Below are positions 1 through 7,769 of a stretch of DNA of 32,952 nt, piece after piece. How positions within the stretch are numbered: position 1 is the first letter of the stretch; every line of letters begins with the position of its first letter. The DNA comes from Sphingobacteriales bacterium (lineage in GTDB: Bacteria; Bacteroidota; Bacteroidia; Sphingobacteriales; Sphingobacteriaceae). The translations under genes and the position numbers were made by a program. The stretch spans positions 1 to 32,952 of the forward strand of contig JAATFW010000089.1 of the NCBI GenBank assembly GCA_015654985.1, written 5' to 3'. Below the pieces are notes generated by a model. That model was not told the origin of the DNA and ran no database searches. It saw only the letters and a list, made by a program, of their open reading frames with translations.

Positions 1-83
1 AGCTAAAGCTTATTATTTTTCGACCTATATTCTTTGGCATCTAACTATGATTTTCTTGATTGGGTAAATAAGAATTACTAAAG

Positions 84-210
84 ATGAAAAAAAGTTTAAA
101 AACGGTTCCGCTTTGATAAAATGATTGACAAGCATATTGGTAAACGAGGCACTGATAGACGTGAAGCTTTTGAAAACAAGTTGAGGATCGATTTATTGGG
201 GCAGGCCGTT
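84..210 (+). pseudogene. Frameshifted, truncated HigA-like antitoxin remnant
   Basis: Reading from ATG 84 gives MKKSLKTVPL and then a stop (TGA 114-116). Dropping one T in the run at 112-114 moves into the frame GAT AAA ATG, and the protein continues as DKMIDKHIGKRGTDRREAF, then ENKLRIDLLGQAV. From memory, this is the N-terminal lead-in of Bacteroidota HTH antitoxins of the HigA/XRE type, which precedes the HTH. The HTH itself is absent: the frame diverges near 207-211, where the convergent HTH gene on the other strand ends, and stops about 35 bases later. Bases 1-83 hold a short open frame ending in TAA 79-81, three bases before this ATG, which may be the tail of the partner toxin gene; I could not identify it. 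The family call rests on recognition of the lead-in only. Confidence 0.55.
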
Positions 211-880
211 ATACCGCCGCAACATAATGAATTCCGCCATTTATAGTCTTCATAAGCAGTGTCTTGTTGGCAATTAAACGGTACAGCACTTCCTTCAGAA
301 ACCGTGGACGCAAAACAGGATCATGATGGGCAAGCCGTATGCGCTCGTAGATTTGCAGGGGCGATTGCGGATATTGGAAAAATGAAATATGGAAAAGCCA
401 GTTCACAGCCTCAGCAAATAAGGCTATGGCCTGTTTTTCCTGCTGTGCTTCCAGTTGGAAGGGAATCTCTGTAAACCTTATCGGCAGGTTCTCTTTAATT
501 TCTATTTTGCCTTTTTGAACCCTGACTAGCCAGGGATGATGCAACGTGTAGTGATACACACCTTGCTTCTCTTCGCGTTCACCTTTTATCAGGCGCTTAC
601 AACCATATCCGAAATCATCGCGATCAAGCCTTATGGGGCTGCTTAGTGACGTCTTGAATAGTAAGGGAAGCAATATATTTTCCTCTTCTGTCAATTTTGT
701 CCCATCCCGCATTTCTTCGTATTCACCATAAAAGTAAGGAAGCTTTCCCATCAGGAACGATACTTCTTCCTGCGTATAACCGATAGCGATCCGTGCCTGA
801 CTGAAACCAAAACGAATATTAAAATCATCCTGCGTAACCAGGCCTTTATAGATATATTTTCTATTTCTTGAGTGAACCAT
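209..880 (-). CDS. Small protein with N-terminal XRE-like helix-turn-helix
   Basis: 223 residues. Residues about 22-62 follow the XRE/Cro pattern (an A-R-I-A-I-G-Y-T-Q-E-E-V core, then a degenerate recognition helix ending in YEEM), so DNA binding is plausible. The remaining 160 residues are rich in charged and aromatic residues, with no motif I recognise and no membrane segment. It begins 18 bases after the stop of the HEPN gene and is the last gene of the minus-strand helicase-HEPN-HTH operon. Its stop codon lies exactly where the homology of the broken antitoxin remnant ends, which suggests a recombination junction. It could be an accessory regulator of the operon or an antitoxin-like partner of the HEPN protein. 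Function is inferred only; the gene call is fairly safe. Confidence 0.6.
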   Translation of the reverse strand: MVHSRNRKYIYKGLVTQDDFNIRFGFSQARIAIGYTQEEVSFLMGKLPYFYGEYEEMRDGTKLTEEENILLPLLFKTSLSSPIRLDRDDFGYGCKRLIKGEREEKQGVYHYTLHHPWLVRVQKGKIEIKENLPIRFTEIPFQLEAQQEKQAIALFAEAVNWLFHISFFQYPQSPLQIYERIRLAHHDPVLRPRFLKEVLYRLIANKTLLMKTINGGIHYVAAV

Positions 881-898
881 AAGCGTGCGATTTTTAGA

Positions 899-2677
899 CT
901 ATTGAGTTGTTTCCAGTAGCTCCGAAGGCAAAGACTCACCCTGATCTACACAAGCCAGCTTTTTAAGCCTTTCCAGCTCAGCTTTGCAATGCGTCTCCGC
1001 TATTTGAATGACCTCTTCCACCCGCTGTAACCAATATAACATATCATCATAATCCAGGGAGACCGCCTGCTTCATGCGAATATTCTGCAGACAGTTAACC
1101 AGGGCATTCACCTGTTTCTTTCCGCCGGGTGATTGCTGTTGGAAAAAGTTCGAAATTTCGGGGCTGACCAGCTTACACATATCTAAAAGAAAACCCAGAT
1201 CATGGCGCTCGGCCCGATATCCGGTCTGTACATAGATATACGTCAGACAAACCTGTTCAAGGCATTGGCTCAACAATAATGTAGAGGCAATAAAACCATC
1301 GTCAACATTGTCCGAAATTTCTTCAGCCGATTCATGAAACATTTTTGCCAACTCATTTAGCCTATAATCCATCAGCTTTTCTGCACGTTCATAGCTATGT
1401 TTCCAATCCGGCTGAGGCACAACAAATTCAACAGGGTGTTCCTCATTTTTATATAATAAAGTTCCCTTGCTTAGTGCCTCAATGAAAAAGCGGTTGTGTT
1501 TCCCCAATGCATACCGAACGCTGTCTTCCTGATGGAAAAGCAATGTTACGTTCAATCCGTTTTGCGTGATCGTACGGCTCCTGCCGGATTGACTTTTAGG
1601 AATAATAGCCAACACATGGTAATGAAATACTTCGCTTGATTGCTGCTTAGCCGCTAATAAGTTATTGACGGTATGCGAAGCAGACCTGGCACTGAGGAGG
1701 ATAAACTGCAACACCTGCTGATCCTTACGGATCTTGTTGAGAATATTGTTCAGCCGGTTTTGCGGTTTGTTATCCGGAGACTTCGGTAAGGACTGTACGG
1801 CTGTTTTATCTATTTGCTTAACTGCCGGAATGGTAGCAGATTCCATTGATGCAGTCAAACAATACTGGTAAAAACGATTGCACCAGTCCAGTAACAGATC
1901 TATTTTACGGGTCAGTTCGCCTATCTCTTCTTCTTCAATGTGATAATTATTTTGATACCGTACGGATGTATACGACTTATCCAGCAACTTCAACAGACCT
2001 TCGTTCCCATCGTGGAATAAGGTAAGAATCTCAGGGATAAAGGATGCGGCTATTTTCAACAGGTTTTGAAGACTATGTTTTCGCTTATCCTTTTTAAACA
2101 CGGCCTTACAAAACCCTTTCAGAGCCAGTTCAGCGGTTTGATGGAGCATAAATGCCGCCTGCTGAAGATTGCCCTGACTCTTATAAAAATTCACCCCCTC
2201 CCTAAAATCGGCCGACTTCCGCAGATCATTCTGAAAATGTTCCGCAGCCCTGACCCGCATGGCCTCCAGTCCATCTGATGGAGGGAATATCAGTGGTTTT
2301 CTCCCATTGTTATACACCTGGTTCTGTTCACTACAAACCATCGAATAGAATAAATGGCCGCCCTTAATAGCGGTTTTCAGTTCCCCGGAAGAAATCAGCA
2401 TATAGGTCAGTCCCTCACATTCCGCCAGGCACCTATCCACCGAAGGCGCTAAAGTAGCCGGTGAAGCTTGAACTTTAGAATCCAATACAATAAGCAACCT
2501 TTCGTATGCGTTCTCCTGAAAAGAATAACCGAACTGAAAAATCCGCTCAACCGGAACGCGGTCTGTAAGTTGTTGAAGAACGTGCTGGGAAAGTTTGATA
2601 TTCTTTTCCGGCATTAAACCCTTGATTTCCTTCGGATCATTCTCTCCGGTTTCTGAAATTTTTGTTATTTCTTCCAT
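899..2677 (-). CDS. Tandem nucleotidyltransferase-like/HEPN protein
   Basis: 592 residues, built as an internal duplication. Each half has a degenerate nucleotidyltransferase-like part followed by a HEPN domain. In the first half the NT-like part is near residues 30-130 (FQFGYS then LLIVLD) and HEPN near 138-280, with the typical A-E-L-A-L-K helix, an R199-K-H201-S-L turn and a later SVRYQNNY. In the second half these are near 315-425 and 428-565, with R488 and R491-H492-D-L. Both halves share a segment of the type (GH)LFYSM...VYNNG / NRFFIEA...LLYKN. The acidic catalytic pair of active nucleotidyltransferases is not visible. HEPN domains often act as RNases or RNA-binding modules in toxin-antitoxin and defence loci. 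It lies 75 bases after the SNF2 helicase gene in the same direction. Whether it cleaves RNA cannot be told from sequence. Confidence 0.72.
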   Translation of the reverse strand: MEEITKISETGENDPKEIKGLMPEKNIKLSQHVLQQLTDRVPVERIFQFGYSFQENAYERLLIVLDSKVQASPATLAPSVDRCLAECEGLTYMLISSGELKTAIKGGHLFYSMVCSEQNQVYNNGRKPLIFPPSDGLEAMRVRAAEHFQNDLRKSADFREGVNFYKSQGNLQQAAFMLHQTAELALKGFCKAVFKKDKRKHSLQNLLKIAASFIPEILTLFHDGNEGLLKLLDKSYTSVRYQNNYHIEEEEIGELTRKIDLLLDWCNRFYQYCLTASMESATIPAVKQIDKTAVQSLPKSPDNKPQNRLNNILNKIRKDQQVLQFILLSARSASHTVNNLLAAKQQSSEVFHYHVLAIIPKSQSGRSRTITQNGLNVTLLFHQEDSVRYALGKHNRFFIEALSKGTLLYKNEEHPVEFVVPQPDWKHSYERAEKLMDYRLNELAKMFHESAEEISDNVDDGFIASTLLLSQCLEQVCLTYIYVQTGYRAERHDLGFLLDMCKLVSPEISNFFQQQSPGGKKQVNALVNCLQNIRMKQAVSLDYDDMLYWLQRVEEVIQIAETHCKAELERLKKLACVDQGESLPSELLETTQ

Positions 2678-2752
2678 GTTGTGATCATTTTATTAGTTTG
2701 AATTGATGTTAATTACTTCGGTCGCAGACATTAGCCAGATCGTGTGGTTACA

Positions 2753-5700
2753 TTAGTCAAACAATCTCATTAAGTCATCTTTATTCAGCGACTTAAGCAT
2801 ACCTGCATCGTTTTGAATGAGCGTATCCGCGAGTTGCTTTTTCCCTGCCTGCATGCTCAGGATTTTTTCCTCAATGCTGTTTGTACAAACCATCCGGTAA
2901 GCCATGACATGCTTCTCCTGCCCTATACGATAGCAGCGGTCAATAGCCTGAGCTTCGGCGGCTGGGTTCCACCATGGGTCGAGGATATATACATAATCGG
3001 CAGCGGTGAGATTCAGCCCGGTTCCCCCTGCTTTAAGGCTTATCAGGAATAAGCGACAGTCTTCCCGCTCCTGAAATCTGCTGACCTGGACTTGCCGTTC
3101 GTCGCTGGAAGTCTGTCCGTCCAGATAAGCATAGGATATCCCTGATTCATCCAGTTGAGCCTTCAACAGGCCAAGCATCGAGGTGAACGAAGAGAATATC
3201 AGTAATTTATGCCCGTCGATTTGATTCAGGATATGCTCCAGGATTTCCTGCAATTTGGCAGAATGGTTTGGATGGTGCCCATTTTTGATCAGGGCAGGCG
3301 AATTACATACCTGCCGTAATTTCATGAGCCCTTCGATGACAAAAAACTTTGCCTTATCCATCCCTTCATTGAATTTACCTTCAAGTTCGCTTTTATAATG
3401 CAGCCTGTAATACTCGTAGATCTTACGTTGTTCGGGCAGCATTTCGCAATACAGCAACATTTCGGTCTTTTCAGGCAGGTCTTTTGCCACCTGCGCTTTT
3501 GTGCGCCGTAACAGAAACGGACTGATAATACGTTGCAGCGATTCTACCGTTTCGGCACGTGCGGTACCGTCGGCTATACCGGGAAAGTTCTTCTTAAACT
3601 GCCCAAACGGGCCTAAAAAACCAGGATTAACGAAGTCCAGTTGTGCATAAAGGTCGGATATGCCGTTTTCTATCGGCGTTCCCGTCAGAGCCAGGCGAAA
3701 ATCGGCCTGTACAGCTTGTGCACATTCAAACCGTTTGGATTGCGGATTTTTGATAGCCTGCGATTCATCAAGGACCAGGTAGCTGAATTTTGTTGCAGTA
3801 AAGAGCGCAATATCGGAGATCAGCGTGCCGTAAGTGGTAAATATCAACTGCCCGGCTTTCGTTTCCAGACTACCCTGGCGATTGGTACCATGGTGTACGA
3901 TCCCCTCCCGATGGGGTACAAATTTAGAGATCTCCTGCTGCCAGTTAAACAACAAGGAATTGGGCACTACGATCAGTGATGCTGGGGCATCCGGCGATTG
4001 TTCGTAATGGTATTCCAATAAAGTTAGTACCTGCAACGTCTTCCCCAGTCCCATATCATCCGCCAGGATACCACCCCACTCAAACTCCCGCAGAAAGCCC
4101 ATCCAGCTAAAGCCTGCTTCCTGATATGGACGGAGAATGGCCTGCACGCGGGAAGGAGTGTTTAAGGGTTGAATTTTATCAAGGGACAAAAGTTTAAGCC
4201 TTTGTTCTTTAATTCGCTCCCGAAGCCGTTCATTATTGATCTTATTGGTAAAAGACTGGACAGTTGTAAAATGATGCGAAGACAGCCGCAGGCCTTTATG
4301 TGTGACTTCACCAAGCGAGAAAAGCGGTCGAAGCTTCTGTTGCAAGACAAGAGGCATTAAACCAGCAGAACCGTCAGGCAACTCCAGGATTTCCTGCCCT
4401 GATTTTAAACTTTTCTTTAGTTGCTCCAGATTAAGCTGCTGTTCGCCAAAAAAGACATTTATGCCGATATCCAGCCAGTCCTTCTCTCCGTCAATTTTCA
4501 TTTCCCAGTTGACGGGGTAAGGATTAATTTGAAAGCCCTTCAGGTTTTCAAGGCCCAATACTTCTACCCCACTTTCCTGTAAGGTTTTAACAGACTGAGC
4601 TAACCATGCTGTTTTTCGAATGTCCGATACCTGTACATATAGTTCTCCGGATTCTGATTGATCAGCAAAATCCGTGTGGAGTGACATCAATAGCGTTCGA
4701 TATCTATTCTCAATAACTTTGTCGCGATAAAAGATCTCCCTTTTCGCATTATTGCCCTTGATCACCACATTGGCATCGGATAACGGATTGCATGAAACAG
4801 AATGGCCATAAGACGTCTTTGGCCTTAGAAAGAGCAGGTTCTCTTCTACAGTGAACTCCATGCGGTTAATAATAAATCTCAGGAACTCCTTTTCCCCGAA
4901 ATGATTGCATTCCGTTCCTGAAGATTCATAAGAGACAGGATAAAACTCAATTAATAGCGATAAAAGGTCTTTCTCAAACCGGGCGAGATCTTCTTGAAGT
5001 ACCGTAATGCAAAAATTATATCGGTTAAAGAATTTTAAAATCTCAGCATCACGCAGTGTATGTACCACGTAATAAACGTGATCGTCCTTATCGCAAATCA
5101 GCAACCACTGTGATGAAAGCGATTGGGGATTGGTTACTCTTTGACCATTAATAAACAGATCAAGTCTTAATCTCACATGATCGGCATGATCGAATATTGA
5201 AAAGCGAAGCTCTGGACGTGCCGTTTCAAAGGATAAAAATGAAACCACCCCATTAGGCGGAGTAACAAGGTGCGGATTAGACCGGTTAGAATGGAACTGT
5301 ATAACTTTCTCATCTTTAAGATGCGGCGATGCCGCTTTCCATAGCTGGATGAACAAATATTTCTTTAAGGATAGTAATTGATCTTTGGAACTCAGATTTT
5401 GGGCCTCACTTTCACCTGATATCATCAATTTATCAGGTATTGTATACCCATAAAGACGCTGCAAACTTTCCTCATTTGCTTCATAAACTTCTACCATTTC
5501 TGAACAGATAGAATTTAATGCATGTTGCGCGGACGAAAACCTGCGCAAGGTTCCTCCTTTCTCAAACACGAAACTTTTTTGATAATTGACAAACTTGATT
5601 TTTGAATTGTCCTTTAAATTTTTCCCGGCGATATATGGAATGAGAGCAGGTAGTTCCCCCCATTGATAGCCATAAGGTATCCCATAAATAATGGTTGTTT

Positions 5701-6277
5701 GAGGTTGATCCGGTAACTTTTGAAAGTTGCCTGTAATCAAAACAAACTTTCTGGCATTTGTAAATCCGTAAACTACGCCATATTGAGGATGCGGTTTCAT
5801 ACTGAACCCCGGCCATTCATCACTAAAATGGAAGAATTTATATGCAGATTCGCCGAGCTTTAAAATATCAGGAAAATAAAACCTTTTTAGATAGAAGTCG
5901 TCATATCCTTTTCTTATAAAACTCTTGAGAGCTAAGTATTCCGGAGGCCGTAGCATTTTTAAGGCAGGTTGGCTTTCAAAAATCACATTCAGATGCTCCG
6001 GCAGAATTTGTAAATGGAATATCGTTTTCCGATCGATATAGGATGCCTCTATTGTTAGGGTATTGCCATACAACCCTTTTATAGATGTATAACAACGTTC
6101 TTTTTCAATATCTTCTTTATATCCTATGACAAGGGATTTGACGTATTCCCTGGTCAACTTAAAGGGCTGCCCATCCTCCCAGTGGATCAGATAAGGCTCC
6201 GCAGACTTTATCAGAGGTTCCTGCTTTTGCTGTCCGAAAGGATTTGTCTGGTTGGAATAGTCTGTATGTTCCGTCAT
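2753..6277 (-). CDS. SNF2-family DEAD/DEAH-box helicase
   Basis: 1174 residues. The C-terminal half is a complete Swi2/Snf2 ATPase: a Walker A box DDMGLGKT near residue 740, a Walker B variant DESQ near 837, LTGTPIEN after it, then the helicase C lobe with YLDGQTSS, LKAGGTGLNL and QAIDRCYRIGQ. Such proteins use ATP to move along double-stranded DNA and remodel bound proteins. Just before the ATPase is a stretch (LDIGINVFF...LELPDGS) resembling the bacterial SNF2-associated domain. The first 600 or so residues are unassigned; I see no SWIM zinc motif and no nuclease. It is the first gene of the minus-strand operon and is divergent from the XRE regulator, with the operator array in between. SNF2 proteins occur in phage-defence loci (for example DISARM) but also as ordinary Bacteroidota genes, so the role is open. 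Confidence 0.88.
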   Translation of the reverse strand: MTEHTDYSNQTNPFGQQKQEPLIKSAEPYLIHWEDGQPFKLTREYVKSLVIGYKEDIEKERCYTSIKGLYGNTLTIEASYIDRKTIFHLQILPEHLNVIFESQPALKMLRPPEYLALKSFIRKGYDDFYLKRFYFPDILKLGESAYKFFHFSDEWPGFSMKPHPQYGVVYGFTNARKFVLITGNFQKLPDQPQTTIIYGIPYGYQWGELPALIPYIAGKNLKDNSKIKFVNYQKSFVFEKGGTLRRFSSAQHALNSICSEMVEVYEANEESLQRLYGYTIPDKLMISGESEAQNLSSKDQLLSLKKYLFIQLWKAASPHLKDEKVIQFHSNRSNPHLVTPPNGVVSFLSFETARPELRFSIFDHADHVRLRLDLFINGQRVTNPQSLSSQWLLICDKDDHVYYVVHTLRDAEILKFFNRYNFCITVLQEDLARFEKDLLSLLIEFYPVSYESSGTECNHFGEKEFLRFIINRMEFTVEENLLFLRPKTSYGHSVSCNPLSDANVVIKGNNAKREIFYRDKVIENRYRTLLMSLHTDFADQSESGELYVQVSDIRKTAWLAQSVKTLQESGVEVLGLENLKGFQINPYPVNWEMKIDGEKDWLDIGINVFFGEQQLNLEQLKKSLKSGQEILELPDGSAGLMPLVLQQKLRPLFSLGEVTHKGLRLSSHHFTTVQSFTNKINNERLRERIKEQRLKLLSLDKIQPLNTPSRVQAILRPYQEAGFSWMGFLREFEWGGILADDMGLGKTLQVLTLLEYHYEQSPDAPASLIVVPNSLLFNWQQEISKFVPHREGIVHHGTNRQGSLETKAGQLIFTTYGTLISDIALFTATKFSYLVLDESQAIKNPQSKRFECAQAVQADFRLALTGTPIENGISDLYAQLDFVNPGFLGPFGQFKKNFPGIADGTARAETVESLQRIISPFLLRRTKAQVAKDLPEKTEMLLYCEMLPEQRKIYEYYRLHYKSELEGKFNEGMDKAKFFVIEGLMKLRQVCNSPALIKNGHHPNHSAKLQEILEHILNQIDGHKLLIFSSFTSMLGLLKAQLDESGISYAYLDGQTSSDERQVQVSRFQEREDCRLFLISLKAGGTGLNLTAADYVYILDPWWNPAAEAQAIDRCYRIGQEKHVMAYRMVCTNSIEEKILSMQAGKKQLADTLIQNDAGMLKSLNKDDLMRLFD

Positions 6278-6313
6278 GTTAATTAAATTTCGATAATTAG
6301 AGAGAGTATTATA

Positions 6314-6337
6314 CCGGGACTTTTCTTAATCTCCCGG
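6314..6337 (-). other. GC-rich stem-loop in the helicase 5' leader
   Basis: CCGGGA (6314-6319) and TCCCGG (6332-6337) are perfect complements with a 12-base loop. They would lie in the untranslated leader of the helicase transcript, about 37 bases before its ATG. This may be a stability or regulatory element; function is not known. Confidence 0.3.
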
Positions 6338-6347
6338 CATATGCTGT

Positions 6348-6355
6348 CAAAGTAA
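6348..6355 (-). promoter_or_regulatory. Possible -7 element of the helicase operon
   Basis: Read on the minus strand, the octamer is TTACTTTG, one base from the Bacteroidota consensus TAnnTTTG. It would start transcription about 65 bases before the helicase ATG. The operator array begins about 33 bases upstream, so a protein bound there could block or recruit polymerase. No good -33 element is at ideal spacing. Confidence 0.3.
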
Positions 6356-6388
6356 CGGAGTCCTTTTTCCGTACCGAACCAAAACTGC

Positions 6389-6445
6389 TTGTATATTATC
6401 AATGGAAACTTGTACTATACAAGTGGTTATTTGTATGTTACAAAT
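6389..6445. promoter_or_regulatory. Array of three operator-like repeats phased at 21 bp
   Basis: Two perfect 17-bp inverted repeats with 7-bp arms and a 3-bp spacer lie in the divergent intergenic region: ACTTGTA-CTA-TACAAGT at 6408-6424 and ATTTGTA-TGT-TACAAAT at 6429-6445. Their cores TTGTA-N3-TACAA start at 6410 and 6431, exactly 21 bp apart. A degenerate third copy (TTGTATATTATCA) starts at 6389, again 21 bp away. Two-turn spacing puts all sites on one face of the helix, as expected for cooperative binding of a dimeric regulator. The adjacent XRE protein is the natural candidate for binding. The repeats are seen directly; the binding protein is inferred. Confidence 0.65.
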
Positions 6446-6456
6446 ACGTTCATTAT

Positions 6457-6473
6457 TTACAGGAAATCTGTAA
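6457..6473. promoter_or_regulatory. Inverted repeat over the XRE promoter
   Basis: TTACAG-GAAAT-CTGTAA is a perfect 6-bp inverted repeat with a 5-bp spacer. It ends 7 bases before the TACCTTTG element, where a -33 box would otherwise be expected. Its half-sites differ from the TTGTA/TACAA array, so it may bind another protein or the same one more weakly. Confidence 0.4.
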
Positions 6474-6480
6474 GAATAAG

Positions 6481-6488
6481 TACCTTTG
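6481..6488 (+). promoter_or_regulatory. -7 element of the XRE regulator gene
   Basis: TACCTTTG matches the Bacteroidota -7 consensus TAnnTTTG exactly. The ATG of the regulator begins only 5 bases after it, so the transcript would have almost no leader. No TTTG is present at normal -33 spacing, where the inverted repeat 6457-6473 sits instead. Confidence 0.55.
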
Positions 6489-6492
6489 AGAT

Positions 6493-6918
6493 ATGAGCTC
6501 AACTTCAACCCCCAGTCACATTGGCCGAAAAATAGGCCGCATACGCGAACTCCGCGGCATTAAGCAGGAAACACTTGCCCAGGAATTAGGTGTAAGCCAG
6601 CAAACTGTTTCTAATATAGAGAGGAGCGAAACTATTGAAAAAGGCTTATTGGTGCAGGTGGCTAAGATTTTGGGTGTTACGCCGGAGGTAATTGAGAATT
6701 TTGACGAGGATAAGGTGATTAATTTCTTTAATAATTTTCATGACAGCAGTGCCGGAACGTTTGGTAATGGGGGGACTCTTAATCACCATTGCACCTTCAA
6801 TCCCCTCGACAAACTCATTGAGGTTTACGAGGAAAACAAGAAACTATACGAACGCTTGGTTCAAGCTGAAAAGGAAAAGGTTGCATATCTGGAGCAACTC
6901 TTAAAATCGAGGGAATAG
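6493..6918 (+). CDS. XRE-family transcriptional regulator with C-terminal coiled coil
   Basis: 141 residues. Residues about 9-64 are a clear Cro/C1-type HTH: IGRKIGRIRELRGIKQETLA, then QELGVSQQTVSNIERSE, then KILGVTPEVI. Residues about 70-95 are polar and glycine-rich; from about 98 to the end there is a leucine- and glutamate-rich stretch (LIEVYEENKKLYERLVQAE) that should form a coiled coil for dimerisation. No ligand domain is visible. No other Met occurs before the HTH, so the start at 6493 is firm even though a -7 element lies 5 bases upstream. It is transcribed away from the helicase operon, and the phased inverted repeats lie just upstream, so autoregulation and control of the helicase operon are likely. 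The lipoprotein gene follows 47 bases downstream. Confidence 0.85.
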   Translation: MSSTSTPSHIGRKIGRIRELRGIKQETLAQELGVSQQTVSNIERSETIEKGLLVQVAKILGVTPEVIENFDEDKVINFFNNFHDSSAGTFGNGGTLNHHCTFNPLDKLIEVYEENKKLYERLVQAEKEKVAYLEQLLKSRE

Positions 6919-6965
6919 AACCGCTTAGCACATGAACACTCAGTGTAGGATTTAATATCTATATA

Positions 6966-7454
6966 ATGGCGCGATTTAAAACTTTATCCTTTTTTCTTCT
7001 GATCGGTACCTTAGCCTTTTCAGGATGCAATACGGCACACAAGCTTGCCGTGAATCAAATGCATTACAATCAGGATGTGGAAGTAAAAATTGAAAGGATG
7101 GTAGAGCAAAGCGGACAAAGCACCTGGGGGGGAACAGCTACCCGGATACAGGCGTATGTTCCACCCGTTGGCCATAATTTCAAGACACTAACCATTCGCC
7201 TGATCAATCATTCCTCAGAAGATCAGGAAATTGATTTTGCAAAATTCTATCTTGTGAAGCCGGATAAGAAGATTATCTATCCTCCGACCAGAATTTACGT
7301 AAATTCAAAAGTCTTCGTTATTGGAGCAAGAGAACATCTTACACTAAAAGCCAATGACGAAGTTACCAGGAGAATGATGTTTGCATTTCCGAAGAAAGAA
7401 CGGCCTGAATATATTCAGATAGACGAAACTATCTATCCAATAAACTATCAATAA
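6966..7454 (+). CDS. Small lipoprotein, function unknown
   Basis: 162 residues. The N-terminus has a basic start, a hydrophobic core (FFLLIGTLAF) and a lipobox ending SGC at residue 20, so this should be an envelope lipoprotein. The mature part is predicted to be mostly beta strand: a conserved-looking TLTIRLINHSSEDQEIDFAKFYLV segment near residues 77-100 recalls the immunoglobulin-like folds of DUF4352-type extracellular proteins, but I do not assign it. It lies 47 bases after the XRE gene on the same strand, so co-transcription is likely. A weak stem-loop followed by T-rich sequence comes shortly after its stop. Its link to the helicase operon is by position only. Confidence 0.7.
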   Translation: MARFKTLSFFLLIGTLAFSGCNTAHKLAVNQMHYNQDVEVKIERMVEQSGQSTWGGTATRIQAYVPPVGHNFKTLTIRLINHSSEDQEIDFAKFYLVKPDKKIIYPPTRIYVNSKVFVIGAREHLTLKANDEVTRRMMFAFPKKERPEYIQIDETIYPINYQ

Positions 7455-7463
7455 ACAAGTTTG

Positions 7464-7479
7464 CCCGCTTCTAACCGGG
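7464..7479 (+). terminator. Weak stem-loop after the lipoprotein gene
   Basis: CCCG and CGGG form a 4-bp GC stem with an 8-base loop, 10 bases after the stop codon and followed by CATTTT. It could end the XRE-lipoprotein transcript but is short. Confidence 0.3.
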
Positions 7480-7533
7480 TCATTTTAAAATATCGCAGAT
7501 AGAATATTATCTTTCCTATAAGGAAGAAAAGCG

Positions 7534-7767
7534 TCATGGAAAACAAAGAAGTGCAGGGATTCCTTTCAAATAATGAATATCACGCCAGCTGAAGGCGATC
7601 ACGGTGCCTGCTTTCCCGGGAACGAGGCCAATGGTCCAGGTACTAATTCTCTCATTTTGATTTAATGTTAAGGTTGAACCATCATACTCAAAAGCAAAAA
7701 GCTCCTTACCATAAAAAGAGAAAAAGACGGATGAAAGTTTATAAAAACCCTTAAGATTGTCTGACAA
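7534..7767 (-). CDS. Doubtful short reading frame
   Basis: 77 residues from a TTG codon; the frame extends slightly into the adjacent hairpin with no ATG. The translation (for example SVFFSFYGKELFAFEYDG and ISTWTIGLVPGKAG) has a reasonable residue mix for a real protein, so it may be the remnant of a longer gene cut by the repeat element. I recognise no family, signal peptide or HTH. No promoter consensus is visible upstream, only the hairpin. It could equally be chance. Confidence 0.2.
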   Translation of the reverse strand: MSDNLKGFYKLSSVFFSFYGKELFAFEYDGSTLTLNQNERISTWTIGLVPGKAGTVIAFSWRDIHYLKGIPALLCFP

Positions 7768-7769
7768 AT

